Positions 17,563-26,236 of a stretch of 64,000 nt of DNA are shown here, one piece after another; position 1 is the stretch's first letter; every line of letters starts with the position of its first letter. The notes below the pieces were generated by a model that saw only the letters and a list, made by a program, of their open reading frames with translations, made no database searches and was not told the origin of the DNA. Made by a program: the position numbers and the translations under genes. Origin of the DNA: Nocardioides sp. W7 (GTDB lineage Bacteria; Actinomycetota; Actinomycetes; Propionibacteriales; Nocardioidaceae); contig NZ_CP095078.1 in NCBI RefSeq assembly GCF_022919075.1, positions 2,232,001 through 2,296,000 of the forward strand, given 5' to 3'.

Positions 17563-17820
17563 ATGGGTGCTTCGTCCGACGAAGAGTCGCGAACCGGCAC
17601 GCCGGAGTCGCTCGCGCACCTGAACCGCCGCCTCCATGAGGCCCGGCAGCGGGTGGCCGACCGACGCACCGGCCGCGGACACCGCGACGAGCTGGCCCGG
17701 GCGCACCGCGAGCTGCTCGCCGCCCTGGAGGACTTCACCGGCGCACTCGTCGAGCGAGGTCTCCCGGTGCCACCCGCGCTGCACACCGAGCTGCAGCTGC
17801 ATCGCGATCTCTGGCGCTGA
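17563..17820 (+). CDS. Small hypothetical protein, 85 aa
   Basis: Starts at the ATG at 17563, preceded by GGAAGGTGG; the frame is open upstream from 17461 but that part is less protein-like. The product is hydrophilic and helical (LNRRLHEARQRVADRRTGRG, then RAHRELLAALEDFTGALVERG). No family recognised. It ends 36 bp before the histidine kinase gene and could be co-transcribed with it. Confidence 0.5.
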   Translation: MGASSDEESRTGTPESLAHLNRRLHEARQRVADRRTGRGHRDELARAHRELLAALEDFTGALVERGLPVPPALHTELQLHRDLWR

Positions 17821-17856
17821 GCCGCGCCCCCGCGTGCGGCTGACACACTGACCGGC

Positions 17857-19125
17857 ATGGTCGGCATTCTCGGGCGCCGGTTCGGCGTCGTCGCGGCGGT
17901 GAGTGCCTCCGCCACGGCGCACCTCACGGCGGCGTACCTCTGGTCGCGCCAGCTGCGGGCCGCACGCCAGTCCCGGGAGCTCTCCCGAGCCGAGCGGACC
18001 CTCGCCGAGACCAGTGAGCGCTACCGGTCCTTGTTCGAGTACCACCCCAGCGCCGTGTTCTCCCTCGACCTCGAGGGCCGCTTCACCGCAGCCAACCCGG
18101 CCGCGGAGCAGGTCAGCGGCTACACCGAGGACCAGCTGCGGGAGATGAGCTTCACCGACATCCTCGAGGTCGAGCATCTCGGTCCGGTGGCCGAGGCCTT
18201 CGAACGGATCCTGGGCCGCGAGGCCCAGCAGCTCGAGACCGTGATCCGCACCCGCGGCGGCGCCGACGTCGAGCTCCGCGTGACCGGCCTCCCGATCGTG
18301 GTCGACGACCAGCTGCTCGGGGTCTACGGGATCGCCGAGATCGTCACCGAGCGCAACCGGATGCAGCGCGAGCTGCACGCGACCCGGCTGCGCGCCGAGG
18401 AGGCCAGCGAGGCGAAGTCGATGTTCCTCGCCAACGTCAGCCACGAGATCCGGACCCCGCTCACCGCGGTCATCGCCGCGGCCGAGCTGCTGGTCGACAG
18501 CGACCTGGACGTCGAGCAGGTCGCGCTGGCCGACACCATGCACCGCTCCGGCCAGCGGCTGCTGCGGCTGGTCAACGAGATCCTGGACTTCTCCGCGATC
18601 GAGGCCGGCAAGGCGACGCTTTACGACGTCGCCCTCGACCTGCGGGCCGTCGTCCTCGACATCGTCGCCCTGACCCGGCCCGCGGCCGAGGAGCGGGGCC
18701 TGCTGCTCGAGGCCGACATCGACCCCGCGCTGACCCGTCCGCTCTCCGGCGACCCCGAGCGGATCGCGCAGGTGCTCACGAACCTGCTCAGCAACGCCGT
18801 GAAGTTCACCCACGAGGGGACCATCCACCTGAGGGTCGAGGTCGCCGAGCGGACGCCGACGGTGACCAAGGTGATGTTCCGGATCGAGGACACCGGCATC
18901 GGCTTGACCGAGGAACAGCAGGGCCGGCTCTTCGAGGCGTTCACCCAGGGCGACCAGACCGTCAGCCGGCGGTACGGCGGCACCGGGCTCGGCCTGGCGA
19001 TCTGCAAGCAGCTGGTGACCCTGATGGGCGGCTCGATCTGGGTCAGCGCGACGCCCGGTGCCGGAAGCACCTTCGCGTTCGTCCTGCCCCTACGGCACGT
19101 CGACGAGGACCCGGCGCCGGACTGA
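17857..19125 (+). CDS. PAS-domain sensor histidine kinase, orphan
   Basis: 422 aa. An N-terminal hydrophobic stretch (about residues 9-30) may be a membrane anchor. A PAS domain follows (about 55-170, RYRSLFEYHPSAVFSLDLEG), then HisKA with the phosphoacceptor His196 in FLANVSHEIRTPL, and HATPase_c with N, G1 (DTGIG), F and G2 (GTGLGL) boxes up to about 410. There is no receiver domain and no response-regulator gene nearby, so its partner is elsewhere. The signal is unknown. Confidence 0.93.
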   Translation: MVGILGRRFGVVAAVSASATAHLTAAYLWSRQLRAARQSRELSRAERTLAETSERYRSLFEYHPSAVFSLDLEGRFTAANPAAEQVSGYTEDQLREMSFTDILEVEHLGPVAEAFERILGREAQQLETVIRTRGGADVELRVTGLPIVVDDQLLGVYGIAEIVTERNRMQRELHATRLRAEEASEAKSMFLANVSHEIRTPLTAVIAAAELLVDSDLDVEQVALADTMHRSGQRLLRLVNEILDFSAIEAGKATLYDVALDLRAVVLDIVALTRPAAEERGLLLEADIDPALTRPLSGDPERIAQVLTNLLSNAVKFTHEGTIHLRVEVAERTPTVTKVMFRIEDTGIGLTEEQQGRLFEAFTQGDQTVSRRYGGTGLGLAICKQLVTLMGGSIWVSATPGAGSTFAFVLPLRHVDEDPAPD

Positions 19126-19160
19126 CCCCCGCGGGTTGCGGAGCGTGCGAGGATCGCGCC

Positions 19161-20825
19161 GTGGATGCTGTGGTGCAGTGCGATGTCGTGGTCGTCGGTG
19201 CAGGACTGGCCGGTCTGGTGGCGGCGGCCGAGGCGGCGGACGCGGGGCGGTCGGTGGTGCTGGTCGACCAGGAGGGCGAGCAGTCGCTGGGCGGTCAGGC
19301 CTTCTGGTCACTGGGCGGTCTCTTCCTGGTGGACTCCCCGGAGCAGCGCCGGATGCGGGTCAAGGACTCCCACGAGCTGGCCTGGCAGGACTGGCTGGGC
19401 AGCGCCCAGTTCGACCGCGAGGAGGACCGCTGGCCGCGTGCGTGGGCCGAGGCGTACGTCGACTTCGCCGCCGGTGAGAAGCGCGCGTGGCTGCACCAGA
19501 TGGGACACCGGTTCTTCCCGGTCGTCGGCTGGGCCGAGCGTGGCGACGGCCGCGCGGAGGGCCACGGGAACTCCGTGCCGCGCTTCCACATCACGTGGGG
19601 CACCGGTCCGGGCGTCTTGGCGCCGTTCGAGCGGCGGGTGCGCGAGCACGTCGCCACCGGGCGGATCACCTTCGCGTTCCGCCGGCGCGTCGACGAGGTG
19701 ATCGTCGAGAACGGCACCTGCGTCGGGGTCCGGGGGCGGGTGCTGGAGCCGGACGCGGTCGAGCGTGGTCGGGCGAGCTCGCGGGTCGAGGTCGCCGACT
19801 TCGAGGTCCGCGGCGGCGCGGTGATCGTCACGAGCGGTGGGATCGGCGGCAACCACGACCTGGTCCGCAAGGCCTGGCCGTCCCGGCTCGGCACGCCGCC
19901 GAAGACGATGGTGGCGGGCGTTCCCGCCCACGTCGACGGGCGGATGCTCGGCATCACCCAGGACGCCGGGGCCAACGTGATCAACCCCGACCGGATGTGG
20001 CACTACGTCGAGGGGATCCGGAACTGGGACCCGATCTGGGCGAACCACGGCATCCGGATCCTGCCCGGACCCTCGTCGCTCTGGCTCGACGCGACGGGGA
20101 AGCGGCTGCCCGCGCCGTACTTCCCGGGCTTCGACACCCTCGGCACGTTGCGGCACCTGCGGACCACGGGCCACGACTACTCGTGGTTCGTGCTGACCCA
20201 GAAGATCATCGAGAAGGAGTTCGCCCTCTCGGGCTCCGAGCAGAACCCCGACCTGACCGGCAAGGACCTCAAGCTGCTGCTGTCCCGGGTGAAGAAGGGC
20301 GCACCGGGCCCGGTGGAGGCGTTCAAGCAGCACGGCGAGGACTTCGTCGTCGCCGACACGCTCACGGAGCTGGTGCGGGGGATGAACGCGGTCGCGGACC
20401 CCGGGGCGCCGGAGCTGTCCGAGCCCGCCCTGCGCGCGCTGGTCGAGGCGCGGGACCGGGAGATCGACAACGCCTACACCAAGGACGCCCAGGTCACCGC
20501 GATGCGCGGGGCGCGCAACTACCTCGGCGACAAGCTGATCCGGGTCGCGACGCCGCACAAGATCCTGGACCCGAAGGCCGGGCCGCTGATCGCCGTACGG
20601 CTCAACATCCTCTCCCGCAAGACCCTCGGCGGCCTGGAGACCGACCTGGACGGGCGGTGCCTGCGCGCCGACGGCACACCGTTCCCCGGTCTGTACGCCG
20701 CCGGCGAGGTCAACGGGTTCGGCGGCGGCGGGATGATGGGCTACAACGCGCTCGAGGGCACGTTCCTCGGCGGCTGCCTGTTCTCCGGTCGTACGGCGGG
20801 CCGCGCGGCGGCGCGGGCGGTCTGA
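19161..20825 (+). CDS. FAD-binding dehydrogenase (KstD-like flavoprotein)
   Basis: 554 aa from a GTG. N-terminal dinucleotide motif VVVGAGLAGLVAAAEA (residues 11-26), LVDQEGEQSLGGQAFWSLGG, and the C-terminal FAD motif GLYAAGEVNGFGGGGMMGYN with GTFLGGCLFSG. It belongs to the FAD-dependent oxidoreductase 2 family related to 3-ketosteroid delta-1-dehydrogenase, in the branch usually called FAD-binding dehydrogenase, whose substrate is not established. No steroid genes are nearby, so a steroid role is not supported. It converges on the SMR gene. Confidence 0.87.
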   Translation: MDAVVQCDVVVVGAGLAGLVAAAEAADAGRSVVLVDQEGEQSLGGQAFWSLGGLFLVDSPEQRRMRVKDSHELAWQDWLGSAQFDREEDRWPRAWAEAYVDFAAGEKRAWLHQMGHRFFPVVGWAERGDGRAEGHGNSVPRFHITWGTGPGVLAPFERRVREHVATGRITFAFRRRVDEVIVENGTCVGVRGRVLEPDAVERGRASSRVEVADFEVRGGAVIVTSGGIGGNHDLVRKAWPSRLGTPPKTMVAGVPAHVDGRMLGITQDAGANVINPDRMWHYVEGIRNWDPIWANHGIRILPGPSSLWLDATGKRLPAPYFPGFDTLGTLRHLRTTGHDYSWFVLTQKIIEKEFALSGSEQNPDLTGKDLKLLLSRVKKGAPGPVEAFKQHGEDFVVADTLTELVRGMNAVADPGAPELSEPALRALVEARDREIDNAYTKDAQVTAMRGARNYLGDKLIRVATPHKILDPKAGPLIAVRLNILSRKTLGGLETDLDGRCLRADGTPFPGLYAAGEVNGFGGGGMMGYNALEGTFLGGCLFSGRTAGRAAARAV

Positions 20826-20843
20826 GCCGGTCGATCCGTTGGG

Positions 20844-21167
20844 TCAGTGCGCGCCGGTGACGTTCAGGCCGATGACACCGGCGACGATCAGCGCGATCGA
20901 GGCGGCCTTGAGCCAGCCGAGCGGCTCGCCGAGGAAGGCCCAGCCGACCATCGCCACCAGGGCGGTGCCGGCTCCGGCCCAGATCGCGTAGGCCACCGAG
21001 ACCGGCATGTGCTTGACCACGACGGTCAGCAGCCAGATGGCGGCGCCGTACCCGACCAGCACCACGGCGGTCCAGCCCGGGTGGGTGAAGCCCTGGGCGC
21101 GGGGGAGCAGGGCGCTGGCGGCGACCTCCAGGATGATCGCGAGGGCGAGCAGGACGGCGGCGAGCAC
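20844..21167 (-). CDS. SMR-family multidrug efflux protein
   Basis: 107 aa with four hydrophobic helices, the standard small multidrug resistance layout. The essential glutamate is in helix 1 (LALAIILEVAAS, residue 14); SVAYAIWAGAGTALVAM in helix 3 is the family signature. It works as a dimeric proton/drug antiporter for cationic compounds. It starts with GTG at 21167, preceded by AAGGAAG, and is divergent from a TetR gene over two palindromes, so it is probably repressed by that regulator. Confidence 0.93.
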   Translation of the reverse strand: MLAAVLLALAIILEVAASALLPRAQGFTHPGWTAVVLVGYGAAIWLLTVVVKHMPVSVAYAIWAGAGTALVAMVGWAFLGEPLGWLKAASIALIVAGVIGLNVTGAH

Positions 21168-21180
21168 GGCTTCTTCCTTC

Positions 21181-21217
21181 TTGTAGCAGTCGCTACAAAT
21201 GTAGCACTCGCTACGCT
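21181..21217. promoter_or_regulatory. Two TetR-type operators in the SMR/tetR divergent promoter
   Basis: Operator 1 is TTGTAGC-AGTC-GCTACAA (21181-21198), a perfect palindrome. Operator 2 is TGTAGC-ACTC-GCTACG (21200-21215), five of six arm bases matching. A minus-strand -10 (TACATT, 21198-21203) lies between them for the SMR gene. A plus-strand -10 (TACGCT, 21212-21217) overlaps operator 2 and lies 6 nt before the tetR ATG, so a bound TetR would block both promoters. Confidence 0.8.
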
Positions 21218-21223
21218 CTGGCC

Positions 21224-21775
21224 ATGGAGCGTCGCGAGGAGCTGCTCGACCGGGTCACCGACCACGTGCTCGAGCACGGCCTGATCGGGCTCACCCTGCG
21301 GCCGGTGGCCGCGGCGGTGGGCACCAGCGACCGGATGCTGATCTACCACTTCGGGAGCCGGGACGCGCTTGTCTCCGCGGTGGTCGACCGGAGCACCGAG
21401 CGGGCCATCGCCGAGGTCGACGCGCTGCCCGCCGCCCGCGACGTACGACGGGGCGTGGTCGCGCTCTGGGCGGCGTACCAGCTGGCGCCGCTGCGGGCCT
21501 GCCTCGACGTCTACTGCCAGGCCGCGGCGACCGGGCTGATCGGCCGCGAGCCGTACCTGTCCAGCGCGCGTGCCGTCAACGAGCGCTGGGCGCTCGCCCT
21601 GCAGGAGCACCTGGTGCGCTGCGGGGCCCCGCGCCGCCGGGTCGCGCGGATCGTGACGTTGGTCGACTCCGCGCTCTACGGCTTCCACCTCGACCTCACC
21701 ACCGACCGGCCCGAGGTGCTCGCCCGCGGGGTCGAGGACCTCGCGGCGGCGGCCCAGGGGCTCGCCACGGCGTGA
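21224..21775 (+). CDS. TetR-family repressor of the SMR pump
   Basis: 183 aa. The N-terminal HTH (about residues 8-50) reads RVTDHVLEHGLIGLTLRPVAAAVGTSDRMLIYHF, with the TetR recognition-helix ending YHFGSRDAL. The remainder is the helical ligand-binding domain. It is divergent from the efflux gene, with two tandem palindromes between them, the usual layout for a drug-sensing repressor that controls itself and its pump. The transcript appears leaderless. Confidence 0.92.
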   Translation: MERREELLDRVTDHVLEHGLIGLTLRPVAAAVGTSDRMLIYHFGSRDALVSAVVDRSTERAIAEVDALPAARDVRRGVVALWAAYQLAPLRACLDVYCQAAATGLIGREPYLSSARAVNERWALALQEHLVRCGAPRRRVARIVTLVDSALYGFHLDLTTDRPEVLARGVEDLAAAAQGLATA

Positions 21776-21782
21776 GCGGTGC

Positions 21783-22820
21783 TCAGGCGCCGCCGGCCGC
21801 CAGCACCCGCTGCTGCTCGGAGCCGGCCCCGGTGTTGGCGACACCCGCCCGCGAGCCGGCGAGCTTGGCGGCGATGTGCTCGCCCACCGTGATCGGCGGG
21901 TACGACGAGCCGGCGCCGACGCAGGTGGCCATCGTCTCGATGACGGCGTCGACGTCGCCGTCGTGGAAGAACGCCGCGCTCCGGCGGCGCTGGATGGCGC
22001 CGTCGACGACCGGGGGCTTGACCCGGTGCAGGGTGGACATCCACCGGTCGTTGGTCCAGCGCGCCATCAGGTCGCCGAGGTTGATGAGCAGGGCGCCGTC
22101 GGCGGGCATCACGTCGTGCCAGGCGCCGTCGCGGCCGAGGACCTGCAGGCCGGCGACCTGGTCGGCCCAGAGCACGGTGACGATGCCGTAGTCGGTGTGC
22201 TCGCCCATGCCGGTGAGGTCGCCGTCGAGGGTGACCTCACCCGGGGGAAGGGCGTAGTTGTTCATCCGGAGCACGTCGAGGCTGTGGTCGGTGAAGGCCT
22301 CGAAGAAGCCGGCGGGCAGGTCGAGGGCCTCGGCGAACATGGTCGTCATCGCCCGGGCGACCCGCGCCGCGTGGTGGTAGTACGCCGCGACCGCGGCCGG
22401 GAAGCCCGGCGCCTCGCTCGGCCAGACGTTCTCCGCGTAGTCGGGCAGCGGCAGGTCCAGCTCCGGGTAGTCCGAGCGGGCCGCCCCGATGTTGAACGCC
22501 TCGAAGAAGTCGTGCATGCGGTTGGAGGGCGCCAGGCCCAGGCTGAGGCTGAGCGACTCGGTCTTCGGCGGGGCGTAGCCGCGGTTGACCTCCGGGGGCG
22601 TGCGGTAGCCCTTCTTGACCTCCAGCGGCAGGCCGAAGAACTCGTCGAGCGCGGCGGCGAAGGCGTCGGTGACGTCGGTGGGGATGCCGTGCCCGAGGAT
22701 CTGCACGAACCCCACGGTGCGGGCGGCGTCGTCGAAGGCGGCCGCGGCGGCGGCGCGCTCCTCGTCGGTGCCGCCGCTGACGTACGGCGTCAGGTCGACG
22801 GTGGGGACGGTGAAGCTCAT
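21783..22820 (-). CDS. Isopenicillin-N-synthase-like 2OG-Fe(II) oxygenase
   Basis: 345 aa. The N-terminal DIOX_N domain (about residues 5-120: TVDLTPYVSG, GFVQILGHGI, YRTPPEVNRGY) is followed by the 2OG-Fe(II) domain with iron ligands in GEHTDYG and STLHRVKPP, and the 2-oxoglutarate-binding RRRSAAFF. It oxidises an organic substrate with O2 and 2-oxoglutarate. Its start overlaps the stop of the deaminase-like gene (ATGA), so the two products probably act in sequence. Placement beside purine genes suggests a purine-like substrate, but this is inference. Confidence 0.88.
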   Translation of the reverse strand: MSFTVPTVDLTPYVSGGTDEERAAAAAAFDDAARTVGFVQILGHGIPTDVTDAFAAALDEFFGLPLEVKKGYRTPPEVNRGYAPPKTESLSLSLGLAPSNRMHDFFEAFNIGAARSDYPELDLPLPDYAENVWPSEAPGFPAAVAAYYHHAARVARAMTTMFAEALDLPAGFFEAFTDHSLDVLRMNNYALPPGEVTLDGDLTGMGEHTDYGIVTVLWADQVAGLQVLGRDGAWHDVMPADGALLINLGDLMARWTNDRWMSTLHRVKPPVVDGAIQRRRSAAFFHDGDVDAVIETMATCVGAGSSYPPITVGEHIAAKLAGSRAGVANTGAGSEQQRVLAAGGA

Positions 22821-23914
22821 CGGACGGCCTCCTCGGGCTCGGTCGGGGCATCGGTGGGGTCGGGGATCGCGGCCACGAGCGCGTCGACCCGGGCGAGCAG
22901 GGCGGCCTTGTCGGTGTCGTCGAGCCAGCTGGCCTCGACGCCGTTGCGGGTGATGGCGGCCAGCTGGTCCCGGCCGTAGCCGAGAGCGTGGGCGAGCACC
23001 CGGTAGTCGTGGGTGGGGTCGGTGCCGAACATCGGCGGGTCGTCGGAGTCGATGGTCACGACGAGCCCGGCGTCGACCATCTCCCGGATCCGGTGGTGGG
23101 TCCCGTCGCCGCTGCCGGAGTAGCGGCCGATGTCGGAGCTGACGGGCGTGCAGTTGAACGGCACCCGCTCCTCGACGCAGCGGGCGGTGATCGCGGGGTC
23201 GTCGACGACGTGGTAGCCGTGGTCGACCCGGTCGCAGCCGAGGTCGTCGAGCAGCACCTCGATGTGACGCGGCGGGCCGGACTCGGAGTGCGCCGTACGA
23301 CGCAGCCCGGCGCGGCCGGCGAGCCGGAACGCCTCGACGAAGCGCCCCGGCGGGCCGTTGACCTCGGCGTAGTCGAGGCCGATCCCGAGCACCTCGTCGA
23401 CCCGGTGGGCGACGACCTGCTCGACGAGCTCGACGGCGTCGGCGCCGCTGCGCTCGCGGTTGATCCCGACCACGACCCGTGCCTCGACGCCGGTGTCGGC
23501 GCGGGCGTCGGCGATGCCGGCGAGCACGCCCTCGAGGATCCGCGGGTACGGCACATCGGGGTGGCCGGGAGGGCTGAGCTGGATCTCGCGGTAGAGGACG
23601 CCGTGCGCCGCGCCGCCGGCGGTCAGGGACTCGTACGTGACCCGGTGGAAGTCGTCGACGTCGCGGATCACGGAGCCGACCACGTCGAGGACGCGGAGGA
23701 ACTCGCCGAGGTCCTCGTAGCTGTGGTGGTCGTAGAGCTCCTCGGCTGAGCGCCCGAGGGGGACACCGTGCTTCGCGGCGAGCTCGGCGACGGTGCCGGC
23801 GGCGACGCTGCCGATCAGGTGGCAGTGCAGGCTGACCTTGGGCAGCGCGGCGACCAGGGCGTCCACCGCGGGGTCGGTCGGCACCGGGGTGGAGTACGAC
23901 GCGAACGCGCTCAT
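22817..23914 (-). CDS. Adenosine-deaminase-like amidohydrolase with altered active site
   Basis: 365 aa of the adenosine/AMP deaminase family: LHCHLIGS (metal His pair), DYAEVNGPPGRFVEAFRLAG, RVDHGYHVV and VTIDSDDPPMFGTD. Two motifs differ from true adenosine deaminases. The usual HAGE, whose Glu assists attack at N6, reads HSES, and the usual CPxSN region reads FNCTPVSS. The substrate may therefore not be adenosine. It is translationally coupled to the downstream 2OG oxygenase and faces the XRE-cupin regulator. Confidence 0.8.
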   Translation of the reverse strand: MSAFASYSTPVPTDPAVDALVAALPKVSLHCHLIGSVAAGTVAELAAKHGVPLGRSAEELYDHHSYEDLGEFLRVLDVVGSVIRDVDDFHRVTYESLTAGGAAHGVLYREIQLSPPGHPDVPYPRILEGVLAGIADARADTGVEARVVVGINRERSGADAVELVEQVVAHRVDEVLGIGLDYAEVNGPPGRFVEAFRLAGRAGLRRTAHSESGPPRHIEVLLDDLGCDRVDHGYHVVDDPAITARCVEERVPFNCTPVSSDIGRYSGSGDGTHHRIREMVDAGLVVTIDSDDPPMFGTDPTHDYRVLAHALGYGRDQLAAITRNGVEASWLDDTDKAALLARVDALVAAIPDPTDAPTEPEEAVR

Positions 23915-24002
23915 GGGAGGCTCGCCTCCGACCGGGATCTACGATAAGTCACAACGATCAATCTACCGATCTTGAATGCTGTGTGCGTTACAGGAGCGTG
24001 AA
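23915..24002. promoter_or_regulatory. Divergent promoter region, deaminase / XRE-cupin regulator
   Basis: An 88-bp region noticeably richer in A/T than its surroundings. On the minus strand TATCGT and TAGATC are possible -10 sites for the deaminase gene. On the plus strand the regulator has CAGGAG 5-6 nt before its ATG. CGATC occurs twice about 14 bp apart and could be part of an operator. No firm site can be assigned. Confidence 0.4.
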
Positions 24003-24584
24003 ATGGCGGACGAACCTTCGATGGAGCCCGAGGTGGCCCAGCTCATCGGCGCCCGGGTGCGCGAGCTGCGCGAGGCCCGCGAGCTCTCGATGCGGGCCCT
24101 GGCCCAGGCGGCCGGCGTCAGCCAGCCCTTCCTCAGCCAGGTCGAGCGCGGCGCCAGCGCCCCCTCGATGGTGACCACCTACCGGCTCGCGGACGCGCTC
24201 GGCGTGGCGCCGGGCGACCTGCTCCCGGCGCCGCGCGCGGAGGCGGCGACGCTCGTGCGGGCCGGCGAGGGGGCGCGGATGCCGGTCGCCGACCGGCCCG
24301 ACTCCGCCACCGGCCGCGCGCTGCTGTTCTCCGACGCCTCCGCCCTGCAGGTCGTCGAGTACGTCGTAGAGCCCGCGGAGTGGCTCTCCGAGTGGTTCGT
24401 CTCCACCGGCCGCTCCGGCGTGTACGTCGTGTCGGGTCGCCTCGAGGTCGAGATCGACGGAGGTGCGACGTACACGCTGGGCGAGCGCGACTTCCTGACC
24501 TTCGGTGACGGCGTCCGGGAGCGTTGGCGGGTGCTCGGCGCCGAGCCGGCGTACGTGCTGCTCAGCGTGGCGATGCCGCACTAG
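24003..24584 (+). CDS. XRE-family regulator with cupin domain
   Basis: 193 aa from the ATG at 24003. HTH domain at about residues 12-70 (RVRELREARELSMRALAQAAGVSQPFLSQVERG), then a cupin_2 domain (about 105-190, WFVSTGRSGVYVVSGRLEVEIDG, then GERDFLTFGDG). This PuuR-like layout usually senses a small metabolite in the cupin. It is divergent from the deaminase/oxygenase pair and sits beside the importer operon, so it probably controls one or both. Confidence 0.88.
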   Translation: MADEPSMEPEVAQLIGARVRELREARELSMRALAQAAGVSQPFLSQVERGASAPSMVTTYRLADALGVAPGDLLPAPRAEAATLVRAGEGARMPVADRPDSATGRALLFSDASALQVVEYVVEPAEWLSEWFVSTGRSGVYVVSGRLEVEIDGGATYTLGERDFLTFGDGVRERWRVLGAEPAYVLLSVAMPH

Positions 24585-24602
24585 ACGCCGCCCGGTTCCA
24601 GC

Positions 24603-25457
24603 TCAGCGACCGCCGGTCGCGCTCACCTGGGCGAACCGACTCAGCACCACGGACTCGACCAGCTGCGCCACCAGGTAGAGCAGCAGCGACACGAGCGTGA
24701 TGACGACGACCAGGGCCCAGACCTTGTTGTTCTGGGACCGGTTGGCGGCCGAGACCACGGCGTACCCGATGCCGCGGCCGGTGGCCAGCCACTCGGCCAG
24801 CAGCGCACCCGTCATCGCCCCGGGGACGGCGATGCGCACCGAGGCGAACAGGGCGGGCAGGGCGGAGGGGAAGGCGACCTTGCGCAGCACCGTCGACGGC
24901 GAGCCGCCGTAGACCAGCACCAGGTCGCGCATCTGGGGCGTCACCGAGCGCAGGCCGACGGTGATGTTCACCAGGGCCGGGAAGAGCACGACGATGGCGC
25001 TCATGATCGCGACGATCGCGTAGCCGCGGCCGACCACCAGGATCAGGATCGGCGCCAGGGCGATCAGCGGGACGGTCTGGAGGACCAGCGCCACCGGCAT
25101 CACGGTGCTCTCCATGACCTTGGACCGCACGACCAGTGCGGCCAGCGCGATCGCGGCCAGCATGCCGCTGACGAAGCCGACCGCCGCGTCGCCGAGGGTC
25201 TCCAGCAGCAGGGTGCCGATCTCGCCGCGCAGCTCGGCGGAGTCGTCCTCGCCGAAGAGCGTGGTCCACACGTCGGAGGGACCCTTGCCGACGTACTCGG
25301 AGACGTCGAAGAGCCGCAGGCCGGCGATCCACAGCAGGACGACGACGCCCAGGACCAGGAGCATGGTCGCGACCTGGCGTACGACGGTGCGCAGCAGTGC
25401 GCGGCCCGGGCCGGCCGGGGCCTCCGGCCCGGCGGCGGGGGAGAGCAGGGTGCTCAT
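24603..25457 (-). CDS. ABC transporter permease (second)
   Basis: 284 aa from an ATG overlapping the previous permease stop (ATGA). Six hydrophobic segments, with the BPD-type permease loop GGSPSTVLRKVAFPSALPALFASVRIAVPGA (EAA-like motif contacting the ATPase). It belongs to the SsuC/TauC/ThiX group. Two different permease genes in one operon imply a heterodimeric channel. It is the last gene of the importer operon. Confidence 0.9.
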   Translation of the reverse strand: MSTLLSPAAGPEAPAGPGRALLRTVVRQVATMLLVLGVVVLLWIAGLRLFDVSEYVGKGPSDVWTTLFGEDDSAELRGEIGTLLLETLGDAAVGFVSGMLAAIALAALVVRSKVMESTVMPVALVLQTVPLIALAPILILVVGRGYAIVAIMSAIVVLFPALVNITVGLRSVTPQMRDLVLVYGGSPSTVLRKVAFPSALPALFASVRIAVPGAMTGALLAEWLATGRGIGYAVVSAANRSQNNKVWALVVVITLVSLLLYLVAQLVESVVLSRFAQVSATGGR

Positions 25458-26233
25458 GCGACGGCTCCCTTCGACCAGGGCGTGACGACCCGGGCGATGA
25501 GCCCGAAGACGAGGTAGAAGAAGCCGGCGACCAGGGCGCAGCCGATGCCGATGGCCCAGGCCTGGGCGACGTCGATGTTCTGCTGGGCGATCTTCAGCGT
25601 CACCGCGACGCCCTGCTGGGTGCCGCCGACGTACTCGCCGAGGATCGCGCCGAGGAACGCCGCCGGTGCGGCGATCTGCAGCGCCGCCAGCAGCTGCGGG
25701 GCCGCGGCGATCAGCTGGACCTTCTGCAGCTGGCGCAGCCGCCCGCCGCCGAAGACCTGCACGACGTCGAGGCTGGAGCGGTCGGCCGAGCGCAGCCCCA
25801 GGACGGTGCCGACGACGGTGGTGAAGAAGACCGACAGGGCGGCCAGCGCGGTGGCGGTGCCGGAGCGCTGCCCCTCGTCGGGGTTGCCGATGACGATGAA
25901 CAGCACCGGGGCGATCGCCACGAGAGGGACGCAGTAGCTGATGACGGCGATCTGCATGACCACCGGCTCGACGACCGGCAGCAGCAGCACGACCGAGGAC
26001 AGCACGACCGCGGCGACCGTGCCGTAGGCGAACCCGACGGCGGCCTCCTGCAGGGTCATGCCGAAGTGGTGCGAGTAGAAGTCCCAGCCGGACTCGCCGA
26101 CCCGCGACACCACCTCGGGCGGGGTGGGGATGCGCAGGTCGAAGACGGTCGCGACCAGCCACCACAGCAGGACGAGCGAGACGAGCCCGAGGGCGCTGGT
26201 GAGCAGGGATCGACGGCGCTCGGGGGTGAGCAC
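25454..26233 (-). CDS. ABC transporter permease (first)
   Basis: 259 aa from a GTG 3 nt after the ATPase stop. Six hydrophobic segments; the EAA-like loop reads FGGGRLRQLQKVQLIAAAPQLLAALQIAAPAAF. Same family as the downstream permease and similar in size, but clearly divergent. Membrane component of the proposed purine-related importer. Confidence 0.9.
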   Translation of the reverse strand: MLTPERRRSLLTSALGLVSLVLLWWLVATVFDLRIPTPPEVVSRVGESGWDFYSHHFGMTLQEAAVGFAYGTVAAVVLSSVVLLLPVVEPVVMQIAVISYCVPLVAIAPVLFIVIGNPDEGQRSGTATALAALSVFFTTVVGTVLGLRSADRSSLDVVQVFGGGRLRQLQKVQLIAAAPQLLAALQIAAPAAFLGAILGEYVGGTQQGVAVTLKIAQQNIDVAQAWAIGIGCALVAGFFYLVFGLIARVVTPWSKGAVA

Positions 26234-26236
26234 GGG

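Noticed and set aside
19161..20825. Annotation as 3-ketosteroid delta-1-dehydrogenase
   Set aside because: The FAD motifs are shared by the wider family, and there are no steroid-degradation genes nearby; a generic flavoprotein call is safer.
22817..23914. Plain adenosine deaminase (add)
   Set aside because: The catalytic HAGE motif is replaced by HSES and the CPxSN region is changed, so the substrate cannot be assumed.
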